A stretch of DNA of 64,000 bases from Salaquimonas sp041736675 (GTDB lineage Bacteria; Pseudomonadota; Alphaproteobacteria; Rhizobiales; Rhizobiaceae), in the NCBI GenBank assembly GCA_041736675.1, contig JBGSTD010000061.1:1-64000 (forward strand), in the 5' to 3' direction. Under the pieces are notes generated by a model. The model saw only the letters and a list, made by a program, of their open reading frames with translations, ran no database searches and had not been told where the DNA came from. The translations under genes and the position numbers were made by a program. Of this stretch, positions 17,235-24,995 are shown one piece after another. Position 1 is the first letter of the stretch; each line of letters begins with the position of its first letter.

Positions 17235-17264
17235 AAAAACAAGGCCCCGCAGTTGGCGAGGCCT
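17235..17264 (-). terminator. Rho-independent terminator after rpmB
   Basis: On the minus strand a 9-base-pair stem (one G-T pair), AGGCCTCGC / GCGGGGCCT, loop CAACT, then TGTTTTT. It lies 28 bases after the L28 stop and separates rpmB from the VUT transporter gene. Confidence 0.8.
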
Positions 17265-17292
17265 CACGAAATCATGGAATCAAACGTGCCAA

Positions 17293-17589
17293 TCAGGCTG
17301 CTGCTGCTTCAGCTGTTTTCTTGGCGATCTGACGCTTCAAAAGACGGGCCTTCATCGAAAGATCTTCGATCTTCGATTTTGCCAGGAACGCATCAAGACC
17401 ACCGCGGTGCTCAACAGTGCGCAGCGCAGCCGCAGAGATTCTCAAACGCACACGCTGGTTCAGTGCTTCGCTCATCAGCGTCACATGGACGAGGTTTGGC
17501 AAAAAGCGGCGACGGGTGTGGTTGTTGGCATGGCTCACATTGTTGCCATACATCACGGATTTACCGGTCAATTCACAAGTTCTGGACAT
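17293..17589 (-). CDS. rpmB: 50S ribosomal protein L28
   Basis: 98 residues, normal for alphaproteobacterial L28 of the longer type. It starts MSRTCELTGKSVMYGNNVSH and continues with RRRFLPNLVHVTLMSEAL and the basic RVRLRISAAALRTVEHRGGL, the L28 signature; the C-terminal tail is Ala-rich. The lone CELTGK cysteine suggests a zinc-independent (C-minus) form, because the paired C-x-x-C is absent. AAGGA lies about 8 bases before the ATG. It has its own near-consensus promoter (17721-17749) and a terminator, so it is a single-gene unit with a leader of about 125 bases. Confidence 0.96.
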   Translation of the reverse strand: MSRTCELTGKSVMYGNNVSHANNHTRRRFLPNLVHVTLMSEALNQRVRLRISAAALRTVEHRGGLDAFLAKSKIEDLSMKARLLKRQIAKKTAEAAAA

Positions 17590-17720
17590 TGTATCAATCC
17601 TTTTACAAATTCAGGTTCCCGTCCAGCCAGTGCTGGTACCCGTGTCACAACCCTGAAATTTGCCCAGCCAAAAAGCTACCGGGCGCCGGATTGACGCAAG
17701 TCTCGGGAAAAGTTGCGCTG

Positions 17721-17749
17721 TTTATAGTCTCGAACGGCAAAATCGTCAA
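17721..17749 (-). promoter_or_regulatory. Near-consensus sigma-70 type promoter for rpmB
   Basis: On the minus strand TTGACG, 17 bases, TATAAA, with only one mismatch in each hexamer. Transcription would start near 17714, giving a 125-base leader. The 360-base gap from rpmB to the DUF3108 gene holds this and presumably the divergent promoter; no gene or known RNA is seen there. Confidence 0.75.
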
Positions 17750-17949
17750 GGCTGGAATCGCCTGAAAGCAGTCAGTTATTCCGCGTGACCGCCAAATCGG
17801 GTTCATTCTGTCACAAACACGGGGTTGGGACCGCTGAATGCGCCCCTGATTTGGCTGGCCCCGCCACTATTGTGCCAAACAAGGCTGGTTCATAATGCAT
17901 TCAGATTGAATGCGCTATATCGTGCTGCAGCTCTAACAGGGAACTTTCC

Positions 17950-18828
17950 ATGCCAATAAAGACAGGTAATTCACCAATCCCAACAAAGCGTGTTTTCAGC
18001 CTTGCAGGTTCAACGTTCAGCCTTGCCCTCGGCCTCGGTCTTGGAATGGGTGCGGTGATCCCGGCGGCAAATGCGGAACCCGCGCGGCACGAAACTGTTT
18101 TTGATGTCAAGTTTGGCGGCGTTACCGTTGGAAACATGACCTTTGGATTGTCGGTAGATGGCAAGGATTACCAGTTTACCGGCAAGGGCAGGACAAAGGG
18201 TCTCGCCGAATGGTTTGCTTCCGGCAAGGCCGACATGAAAAGCGATGGCCAGTTGAAGGGCGACCAATTGGTTGCCTCGAGCCATTATCTTTCGGTCACC
18301 GAAAAGAAGAAGGTTGCCGTCCTCAAAATGGCGTTTGCCAATGGCGAAGTTCAAAGCGTTTCGCTGAACCCCGACAAGCGCAAAGTCAAGACCGAACCCA
18401 AATATGCCGTCACGACGCCAGACCAGTTGAAGAATGTTGTCGATCCTGCAAGCACGCTTATTGTACCTGTTGATATTGCCGAGGCAAAAAACCCAAACGC
18501 GGTTTGCGGTCGCACCTACCATGTCTATGACGGGGACACCCGCTTCGACATGGCGCTGAGCTACAAGCGCAACGAGAAATTGTCGACCGGCGGCTATGAC
18601 GGAAACGTTTATGTATGCAAGCTGAAATACATCCCGGTTTCAGGCCACAAGCGCAATCACAAGAACACCAAACGCATGGCAGAAAACAATGAAATGGAAA
18701 TCTGGCTGGCCCCGGTCAGCGGCGGAACCGATACGCAGAGCATATTCACCGCCATTCGCATTGTTGTTCCAACATGGCTTGGCACCTTCTCAGCCGAACC
18801 CACATATTTCGGACCTGCAAAGTCCTAG
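17950..18828 (+). CDS. Exported DUF3108 domain protein
   Basis: 292 residues. The N-terminal signal peptide (helix around FSLALGLGLGMGAVIPAANA, cleavage near ANA-EP) sends it to the periplasm. The rest matches the DUF3108 pattern: a beta-rich start VFDVKFGGVTVGNMTFGL, then the middle YVCKLKYIPVSGH and the end FTAIRIVVPTWLGTFSAEP. DUF3108 proteins are of unknown function. Two cysteines (VCGRT and YVCKL) could form a disulfide. It lies between rpmB (divergent) and the SUV3-like helicase; this order is common in rhizobia. No catalytic motif is visible. Confidence 0.8.
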   Translation: MPIKTGNSPIPTKRVFSLAGSTFSLALGLGLGMGAVIPAANAEPARHETVFDVKFGGVTVGNMTFGLSVDGKDYQFTGKGRTKGLAEWFASGKADMKSDGQLKGDQLVASSHYLSVTEKKKVAVLKMAFANGEVQSVSLNPDKRKVKTEPKYAVTTPDQLKNVVDPASTLIVPVDIAEAKNPNAVCGRTYHVYDGDTRFDMALSYKRNEKLSTGGYDGNVYVCKLKYIPVSGHKRNHKNTKRMAENNEMEIWLAPVSGGTDTQSIFTAIRIVVPTWLGTFSAEPTYFGPAKS

Positions 18829-18929
18829 GTCCGGGCGCGGTTAATCAAGAGGCGAGCCTGCAGATTAAATTCAATTAGCCCATAGCGGGCTGGCCTTCAC
18901 CACGCTAGACCGCTATAGGAGGCGGGCAA

Positions 18930-19037
18930 ATGCACCCATTGTCCTCCCCGGCCTCCCCCGGCCCTAAATATAATTGGCAATCCAGAATATGTCCGCACTC
19001 CCTCCCAAAAACCCCACCGCCAGCGGGCGCGGCGTAA
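18930..19037 (+). CDS. Possible 35-codon leader ORF overlapping the helicase start
   Basis: An ATG at 18930 has an excellent ribosome site, GGAGG, 7 bases upstream, better than that of the helicase ATG at 18989. The frame differs from the helicase and runs MHPLSSPASPGPKYNW... to a TAA at 19037, across the helicase start. Coupling or attenuation is possible; the peptide is Pro/Ser-rich and low in information, so it may not be a functional product. Confidence 0.22.
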   Translation: MHPLSSPASPGPKYNWQSRICPHSLPKTPPPAGAA

Positions 19038-22024
19038 CAGCCGTTCTGGGGCCAACCAATACCGGCAAGACCCATCTTGCCATAGAGCGCATGGCCGCAC
19101 ACTCCTCGGGTCTGATCGGCCTGCCTTTGCGCCTGCTCGCACGCGAGGTCTATCAGCGCCTGTGCGCCAAAGTCGGCGTTGCCAATGTTGCCCTTATTAC
19201 AGGCGAAGAAAAGATCAACCCTGAAAAGGCCCGCTACCAGGTATGCACCGTCGAGGCGATGCCGCCCGAAACCAATGCAGCCTTTGTGGCCATCGACGAA
19301 GTTCAGCTCGCTGCCGACCTTGAACGCGGACATATTTTCACCGACCGGCTGATGAACCTTCGCGGCCGCGAGGAAACCATGCTGCTCGGTGCTTCAACCG
19401 TGGAGCAAACCCTCAAAAGCCTGCTGCCGGGCCTCACAGTCGTCACCCGCCCCCGAATGTCAATGCTCGAATATGCAGGCTCGAAAAAAATAACCCGCAT
19501 GTCACCGCGCTCGGCCATCGTCGCCTTTTCCACCAATGAGGTTTACGCAATCGCTGAACTGATCCGCCGCCAGCGCGGTGGTGCGGCTGTTGTGCTTGGC
19601 TCCCTTAGCCCGCGCACCAGAAACGCCCAGGTCGCACTTTACCAGTCCGGTGATGTCGATTTTCTCGTTGCCACCGATGCCATCGGCATGGGTCTCAATC
19701 TTGATCTTGATCACGTTGCTTTTGCGCAGGACAAGAAATTCGACGGTTTCCAGCACCGCCGCCTGACCGCCGCCGAAATGGGCCAAATCGCCGGACGTGC
19801 CGGTCGCCACACCCGCAACGGTTCGTTCGGTGTCACCGGCGAGGTGGCCCCGCTTGAGGATGAGTTGGTCGAACAACTGGAAACACATGTGTTTGCGCCC
19901 TCAAAGGTATTGACATGGCGCAACCGCGATCTCGAATTCTCATCCATCGACCGACTGCGGGAATGCCTTGAAACACCATCCGCCAACCGTTTGTTGATGA
20001 AAGCCCTGCCCGCATCAGACCTTGTTGCGCTTGACACCTTGTCAAAGGATTTCTGGGTAAGGGACACCTGTTCACAGGTAGACAATGTAAAGCTGCTCTG
20101 GGACATTTGCTGCATTCCCGATTACCGCAAAATTTCTCCTGCCAACCATGCCGACATGCTGCACAAGATATTTTCCCAGATTGTTGAAAAGGGCGCGATA
20201 AAAGAAGATTGGTTTGCCCGTCAAATCGAGTTGTCAGACAGGACCGATGGCGATATTGATGCGCTTTCGGCAAGAATTGCGCAGATACGAACATGGACCT
20301 ATCTGTCACACCGTTCTGACTGGCTGGAAAATGCGGTTCACTGGCAGGAAATGGCCCGCGAAACCGAGGACAGATTATCCGATGCATTGCATGAAAGCTT
20401 GACGAAACGATTTATTGACCGCAGGACAAGCCTGCTGATGAAAAGACTGCGAGAAAACACACACATGGAAGCTGAAATCAAGCCAAGCGGCGAAGTAGTA
20501 GTCGAAGGTCATCCTGTCGGCCAACTCAAGGGATTCCGGTTTACTCCGGATCTTTCAGGCGAGACCCCTGAGGCAAAGGCTGCCAACGCAGCCGCCATGA
20601 AGGTACTTGCAAGCGAGATCGACCGAAGGGCGGGCCGCCTCGCCGCATCCGCCAACACAGACTTCATTTTGTCAAAGGACGGTCTGCTGCGCTGGCAGGG
20701 TGAACCGGTTGCAAAACTGAGTGCGGGCGAAAACATACTGAAACCGCGCGTCATCCTGCTCGCCGATGAACAATTGACCGGCGCACCAAGGGACAGCGTG
20801 GCTCACCGTCTTGAGCGCTGGATCGCCAACCATATTTCCATTGTGCTCAAACCCCTCATTGAAATGAGCGGGGACCAGACGCTTGAGGGAATGGCGCGCG
20901 GTGTGGCATTTCGTCTTGTCGAAGCGCTTGGTAATATTGATCGACGCGAAATCGCCGCCGATATCCAGGGGCTGAGCCAAGACATGCGGGCCAGCCTGCG
21001 CCGCCATGGTGTGCGCTTTGGCGCATATACAATTTTTGTACCGGCATTGCTGAAACCTGCGCCGGCTGAATTGCTCAGCTTGTTATGGGGCCTGAAAGAA
21101 AACAAGCTTGGGGAGCCAGGACTTGATGAAGTTCCGGTCATCCTAGCATCAGGCCGCACATCGACCCTCTACAATCCGGAATTTGTCAGTGAAGCCTACA
21201 GACTGAGCGGCTACAAGATTCTGGGCCAAAAAGGCGTTCGTATCGACATTCTCGAGCGGCTGGCTAATCTCATTCGTCCGGCAATGTTCTGGAAACCGGC
21301 GGGTGAAGGGTCAAAGCCCGAAGGCGCAATCGACGGCCGCAATTTTTATGTAACGCCTGCAATGATGTCGATCTTGGGCGCAACCCATGACGACATGGAA
21401 CTGATCCTCAAGGGCCTCGGCTATCGCAGCGAGCAAAAGCTGGAAAGCGAAGTCAGACAGGAAAAAGTGGGCGAGGCAAATGCAGCGCAACTTGCGGCAA
21501 CATCGGTTGATGCAAACGTATCGTCAAGAGAAGCTTCGCTCGAAGCCGCCGGCGCAGCCGTTGATACCGCAATCCGGGAAGTTCCTGCAGATACCCTGAC
21601 TGCAGAGCCGGTATCAGATGACACAGCCCCAATTGAGGCACTGGCGGAAGCCGCAACTGGCGAAGCTACAGCGGAGACAAAACCGGACGAAGGTCCGAAA
21701 ATGATTTTGGTCTGGCGTCAGGCCGGACCCAAACCGGCATCCAAGAACGCCAACTCCGAAAACCGCCCCCGGCATCATGCCAAACAGGGTGGGGCAAAAC
21801 CAGGTGAAGCAAACGCCAATGGCGCAAAACCGGGCGAGCGCGAACCCAAAAAGTTCAACAACGACAAGGCTCCCAGAAAGCCATTCAAGGGCAAGGCGGG
21901 AGGCGACAGGTCCAACAAGCCTGAAATGCAGTCGAGGCCTGCGCCAAAACCGATGAAAATTGATCCCGATTCGCCGTTTGCAAAATTGGCTGCGCTGAAA
22001 GAAACCCTTAAAAAAGGTGGCTGA
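18989..22024 (+). CDS. Large SUV3-like DEAD/DEAH-box RNA helicase (MgpS-like) with disordered tail
   Basis: 1011 residues from the ATG at 18989; a TTG at 18974 would add five. The helicase core occupies roughly residues 10-350: Walker A GPTNTGKTHLA, motif Ia/Ib region, motif II IDEVQ, motif III LGAST, and in the second RecA domain VATDAIGMGLNLDL and QIAGRAGRH (motif VI). This pattern fits mitochondrial SUV3-type helicases, which unwind RNA with 3' exonucleases; rhizobial relatives are annotated as helicase or MgpS. Beyond about residue 830 the sequence turns into a low-complexity, basic/acidic tail (Gly, Ala, Lys, Pro), likely disordered, ending KLAALKETLKKGG. The stop overlaps the next gene's GTG start by eight bases. 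Confidence 0.85.
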   Translation: MSALPPKNPTASGRGVTAVLGPTNTGKTHLAIERMAAHSSGLIGLPLRLLAREVYQRLCAKVGVANVALITGEEKINPEKARYQVCTVEAMPPETNAAFVAIDEVQLAADLERGHIFTDRLMNLRGREETMLLGASTVEQTLKSLLPGLTVVTRPRMSMLEYAGSKKITRMSPRSAIVAFSTNEVYAIAELIRRQRGGAAVVLGSLSPRTRNAQVALYQSGDVDFLVATDAIGMGLNLDLDHVAFAQDKKFDGFQHRRLTAAEMGQIAGRAGRHTRNGSFGVTGEVAPLEDELVEQLETHVFAPSKVLTWRNRDLEFSSIDRLRECLETPSANRLLMKALPASDLVALDTLSKDFWVRDTCSQVDNVKLLWDICCIPDYRKISPANHADMLHKIFSQIVEKGAIKEDWFARQIELSDRTDGDIDALSARIAQIRTWTYLSHRSDWLENAVHWQEMARETEDRLSDALHESLTKRFIDRRTSLLMKRLRENTHMEAEIKPSGEVVVEGHPVGQLKGFRFTPDLSGETPEAKAANAAAMKVLASEIDRRAGRLAASANTDFILSKDGLLRWQGEPVAKLSAGENILKPRVILLADEQLTGAPRDSVAHRLERWIANHISIVLKPLIEMSGDQTLEGMARGVAFRLVEALGNIDRREIAADIQGLSQDMRASLRRHGVRFGAYTIFVPALLKPAPAELLSLLWGLKENKLGEPGLDEVPVILASGRTSTLYNPEFVSEAYRLSGYKILGQKGVRIDILERLANLIRPAMFWKPAGEGSKPEGAIDGRNFYVTPAMMSILGATHDDMELILKGLGYRSEQKLESEVRQEKVGEANAAQLAATSVDANVSSREASLEAAGAAVDTAIREVPADTLTAEPVSDDTAPIEALAEAATGEATAETKPDEGPKMILVWRQAGPKPASKNANSENRPRHHAKQGGAKPGEANANGAKPGEREPKKFNNDKAPRKPFKGKAGGDRSNKPEMQSRPAPKPMKIDPDSPFAKLAALKETLKKGG

Positions 22025-22412
22025 AACGAACCTGTCAAAACCGGTTCATATCCGGGTCGACAAATGGCTGTGGTTTGCCCGCCAAACCAAGACAAGATCG
22101 CTTGCGCAAAAACTGGTGATCGCGGGCGGTGTCCGCATCAATCGCGAGAAAATCACATCCGCCAGCAAAATGGTCGGTCCGGGGGATGTTCTGACTTTTG
22201 CAATTGGTGAACGCGTCAGGGTTTTGAAAATTGTCTCGTGCGGTCTTCGTCGCGGCCCATTTGCAGAAGCCTCAACGCTTTATGAGGATATGTCTCCGGT
22301 TGAAGAAAAGCCGAGACATATGAGCAATGCGGAGAAAGGCTTGCCAACGCCACACGGAAAACCCGATGGCAGGGAGCGAATGGAAGCGCGAAAGTTGAGC
22401 GGAAAAGAATAA
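22017..22412 (+). CDS. S4-domain RNA-binding protein (HslR-like)
   Basis: 131 residues. The S4 motif is clear: HIRVDKWLWFARQTKTRSLA, then GGVRINREKITSASKMVGPG. It resembles HslR/Hsp15, which binds free 50S subunits with nascent chain still attached. The start is the GTG at 22017: a stop lies at 21996-21998 in this frame, only GTG follows before the conserved domain begins, and no ATG is available. The start overlaps the helicase stop by eight bases, so expression is probably coupled. The C-terminal 40 residues are charged and low-complexity. Confidence 0.85.
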   Translation: MAETNLSKPVHIRVDKWLWFARQTKTRSLAQKLVIAGGVRINREKITSASKMVGPGDVLTFAIGERVRVLKIVSCGLRRGPFAEASTLYEDMSPVEEKPRHMSNAEKGLPTPHGKPDGRERMEARKLSGKE

Positions 22413-22603
22413 AATCGCTCCACCCGACCTGAATTCGCAAAATTTGTTCGCATTTGCGCCTTGGTATTTTCTTCCTCTTAAACCATATTGCACGGCAACC
22501 GCCACAAAAAGCACCGGTGTTTTTTCAATCTTGAAGCCAAGGCAGAAAGTCTGTAGGTAAACCCCCGCAGACCGCCAGAATACGAAGATCAATCGGGGTA
22601 AAA

Positions 22604-22942
22604 ATGACCTATATCGTCAACGACAACTGTATCAAGTGCAAATACATGGATTGTGTGGAAGTTTGCCCTGTGGATTGCTTCTATGAAGGCGATAACATGT
22701 TGGTCATTCATCCGGACGAATGCATCGACTGCGGCGTTTGCGAGCCCGAGTGCCCCGCCGAGGCAATCAAGCCGGATACCGAACCGGGCCTCGACAAGTG
22801 GCTTAAACTGAACGCAGAATATGCCGAAAAATGGCCCAACATCACCATCAAGCGCGACGGTCCTGCTGACGGCAAGGATTTTGACGGCATGGAAGGCAAA
22901 TTCGAAAAGTATTTCTCTCCTGAACCTGGCCAAGGTGATTGA
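22604..22942 (+). CDS. fdxA: 7Fe ferredoxin FdxA
   Basis: 112 residues. It has the FdxA pattern of two cluster-binding motifs: CIKCKYMDCVEVCPVDCF for the first and CIDCGVCEPECPAEAI for the second, consistent with one [3Fe-4S] and one [4Fe-4S] cluster. The C-terminal extension after residue 60 (DKWLKLNAEYAEKWPNI) is typical of the proteobacterial form. FdxA carries electrons for unknown partners in the cytoplasm. It is 191 bases downstream of the S4 gene and 443 bases upstream of carD, as in other rhizobia. Confidence 0.94.
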   Translation: MTYIVNDNCIKCKYMDCVEVCPVDCFYEGDNMLVIHPDECIDCGVCEPECPAEAIKPDTEPGLDKWLKLNAEYAEKWPNITIKRDGPADGKDFDGMEGKFEKYFSPEPGQGD

Positions 22943-23385
22943 GCGCATCTTACTCCGCTGTTTAGTCTCGGAATAATTGTCACATCCCTGACCCGTTAAT
23001 CATGTTTGATGACTTCGCGAACCCGATCAGACCCTGCTGATCGAATAAGTTGATTTTTGGCGTTTTTTATGTTATTCACTTGTTAACAGTCGAAATCCGG
23101 TCGTTTCCCTTTGTATCCCGAGCCCGTCCGGCGAAGGTACTGCTGCGGAAAACGCCATCACAACGGGGCACATTCAATCTTTTTCATTTCTGCAAGGACC
23201 ATCTCATTAGCTGGGCCTGTGGTTTTTTCGACCGTCATGAAAAGTTTCGGATATGTCCATGTCAACCCGGCTGAATAAACAAGTACCCTGATCCGCGTCA
23301 GGGTCCTATGGGCCGGAAGCTTGGTTTTCGGCCGATTTTGTCTGCATTGAAAAGGATGCAGTCCTTAAAGGGAGTAAAAAAGTAC
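22943..23385 (+). other. 443-base gap and likely carD leader with three hairpins
   Basis: No coding region is convincing here; a frame at 23050-23274 has no ribosome site or family resemblance. Visible stems are CGATCAG/CTGATCG (23024-23030 with 23037-23043), ACCCTGA/TCAGGGT (23285-23291 with 23298-23304) and GGCCG/CGGCC (23311-23315 with 23329-23333, followed by GATTTT). The first may end fdxA transcripts; the other two lie just before the carD ribosome site. Confidence 0.4.
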
Positions 23386-23973
23386 ATGCTATCTGCAAAA
23401 AAATCTACTCAGCGTCAGGGTTTCAAAACAGGTGAATTCGTTGTCTACCCTGCGCATGGCGTTGGACAAATTTCAGCTATTGAAGAACAGGAAGTGGCCG
23501 GACATTCGCTTGAACTGTTCGTTATCAGCTTTCTTCAAGACAAGCTGATCCTGCGGGTGCCTGTTGGAAAAGTCGTTTCTGCCGGAATGCGCAAGCTGGC
23601 CGAGCCGATACTGGTCGAAAAATCGCTGAAAACCGTACAGGGCCGCGCTCGCGTCAAACGCACCATGTGGAGCCGCAGGGCTCAGGAATATGAGGCAAAA
23701 ATCAACTCCGGTGATCTTATTCAGATCGCCGAGGTTGTCCGCGACCTCTTCCGTTCAGAAAACCAGCCTGAGCAGTCGTACTCCGAACGCCAGCTTTACG
23801 AGGCTGCGCTTGAAAGAATGGCCCGCGAAATTTCTGTGGTGAATAAAATATCGACTACTGAAGCGGTTGTATTGATTGAGAAAAACCTTGCAAAGGGCCC
23901 GCGCCGCGGCGCCACAGCACTCGACGAGACATCCGAAGCGGCCAATAGCGACAGCGCTGAACAGGCTGCTTGA
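23386..23973 (+). CDS. carD: CarD family transcription regulator
   Basis: 195 residues from the ATG at 23386, preceded by GGGAG; an earlier ATG at 23308 would add 26 residues not seen in the family. CarD binds the RNA polymerase beta subunit through its Tudor-like N-terminal domain and stabilises open promoter complexes. The N-terminal RNAP-interaction domain (about 15-75) shows FKTGEFVVYPAHGVGQISAI and the conserved VPVGKV region; the C-terminal helical domain carries WSRRAQEYEAKINSGDLI and LYEAALERMAREI. It is followed by a strong terminator and then the sigma-32 gene, the standard order in rhizobia. Known rhizobial CarD is essential in some species; this is not shown here. Confidence 0.92.
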   Translation: MLSAKKSTQRQGFKTGEFVVYPAHGVGQISAIEEQEVAGHSLELFVISFLQDKLILRVPVGKVVSAGMRKLAEPILVEKSLKTVQGRARVKRTMWSRRAQEYEAKINSGDLIQIAEVVRDLFRSENQPEQSYSERQLYEAALERMAREISVVNKISTTEAVVLIEKNLAKGPRRGATALDETSEAANSDSAEQAA

Positions 23974-24010
23974 TTTAATAGATTTACAATTATTTTAAAA
24001 AAAGTGATTT

Positions 24011-24037
24011 GGCCCGGAACTTTTCCGGGCCTTTTTT
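24011..24037 (+). terminator. Rho-independent terminator after carD
   Basis: Perfect 9-base-pair stem GGCCCGGAA / TTCCGGGCC with loop CTT, followed by TTTTTT, 37 bases after the carD stop. A textbook intrinsic terminator; it separates carD from rpoH. Confidence 0.92.
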
Positions 24038-24085
24038 CGTTCAAGATTGTGGCGGGGTTTTTATATTTCAGGGAGTCGGTATCAA

Positions 24086-24958
24086 ATGAGTTATCAAGAA
24101 TACCCAAACCAGCTGATTATCAAGGCTGCGACAAAAGCTCCCTATCTAGAACGCGGCGAAGAAATGGATCTTGCTGTTCGCTGGGCAGAAAACCAGGACC
24201 AGGAAGCGCTTCACAAACTTACCACGGCGCATATGCGTCTGGTTATCGCGCTTGCATTCAAATTCAAGCGTTACGGATTGCCAACAGCCGAGTTGATCCA
24301 GGAAGGCCATATCGGGCTTCTGGAGGCTGCAGCCCGATTTGAACCTGAACGTGAAGTCCGATTTTCGACCTATGCGACATGGTGGATACGCGCCTCCATG
24401 CAGGATTTCATCTTGCGCAACTGGTCGATCGTGCGAGGCGGAACCAGTTCAAACCAGAAATCGCTGTTCTTCAATCTGAGAAAGCTGCGCGCTGAAATTG
24501 CCCGAAACGGCACGACCAACAACAGTCAGGAAATATTCATCCAGCTCGCCCAGGCCTTGAAGGTTTCGGTCGCTGATGTGGCCAAAATGGATGCCCGTTT
24601 TGCCGGGCCTGATTACTCACTGAACGCGCCTCTGTCAGACGACGGAGACGGCACAGCCGAAAGGCAGGATTTTCTCGTCAGTGAAGATGCCTTGCCGGAA
24701 CAGAACGTCCAATCCATGATTGACGGCGAGCGGCAAATGAAATGGCTTTCAGAGGCTATTGACGTGCTCAATACACGCGAACGGCGCATTATTGAAGGGC
24801 GCCGTCTGGCCGATAACAGCGCAACACTGGAAGAATTGGGACAAGAACTTGGTATTTCCAAGGAACGCGTTCGTCAGATCGAGGCAAAAGCACTCGAAAA
24901 ACTGAAGACGGCGTTGCTTGAAATCAATCCCGAGTTTGAGCATTACACCCAAGCCTAG
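24086..24958 (+). CDS. rpoH: RNA polymerase sigma-32 factor, RpoH2-like
   Basis: 290 residues from the ATG at 24086, with GGGAG ten bases upstream. Sigma factor of the heat-shock class: region 2 with LVIALAFKFKRYGLPTAEL and STYATWWIRASMQDF, then the RpoH box SLFFNLRKLR, which in sigma-32 homologs follows Q-R/K, here QKSLFFNLR. Region 4 has LGISKERVRQIEAKALEKL. Rhizobia have two or more rpoH genes, and the copy next to carD is usually RpoH2, which serves oxidative and stationary-phase stress more than heat shock; that assignment rests on place. The convergent M48 protease lies 37 bases beyond the stop. Confidence 0.9.
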   Translation: MSYQEYPNQLIIKAATKAPYLERGEEMDLAVRWAENQDQEALHKLTTAHMRLVIALAFKFKRYGLPTAELIQEGHIGLLEAAARFEPEREVRFSTYATWWIRASMQDFILRNWSIVRGGTSSNQKSLFFNLRKLRAEIARNGTTNNSQEIFIQLAQALKVSVADVAKMDARFAGPDYSLNAPLSDDGDGTAERQDFLVSEDALPEQNVQSMIDGERQMKWLSEAIDVLNTRERRIIEGRRLADNSATLEELGQELGISKERVRQIEAKALEKLKTALLEINPEFEHYTQA

Positions 24959-24995
24959 CCCGGCTTGGCCGCGCAGCATCTGCCAATGGTATTAG

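Noticed and set aside
18930..19037. Treating the small frame before the helicase as a certain gene
   Set aside because: It has a good ribosome site but a low-information peptide; kept only as a low-confidence feature.
23050..23274. 74-codon frame in the fdxA-carD gap
   Set aside because: No ribosome site and no family resemblance; it overlaps a plausible leader region.
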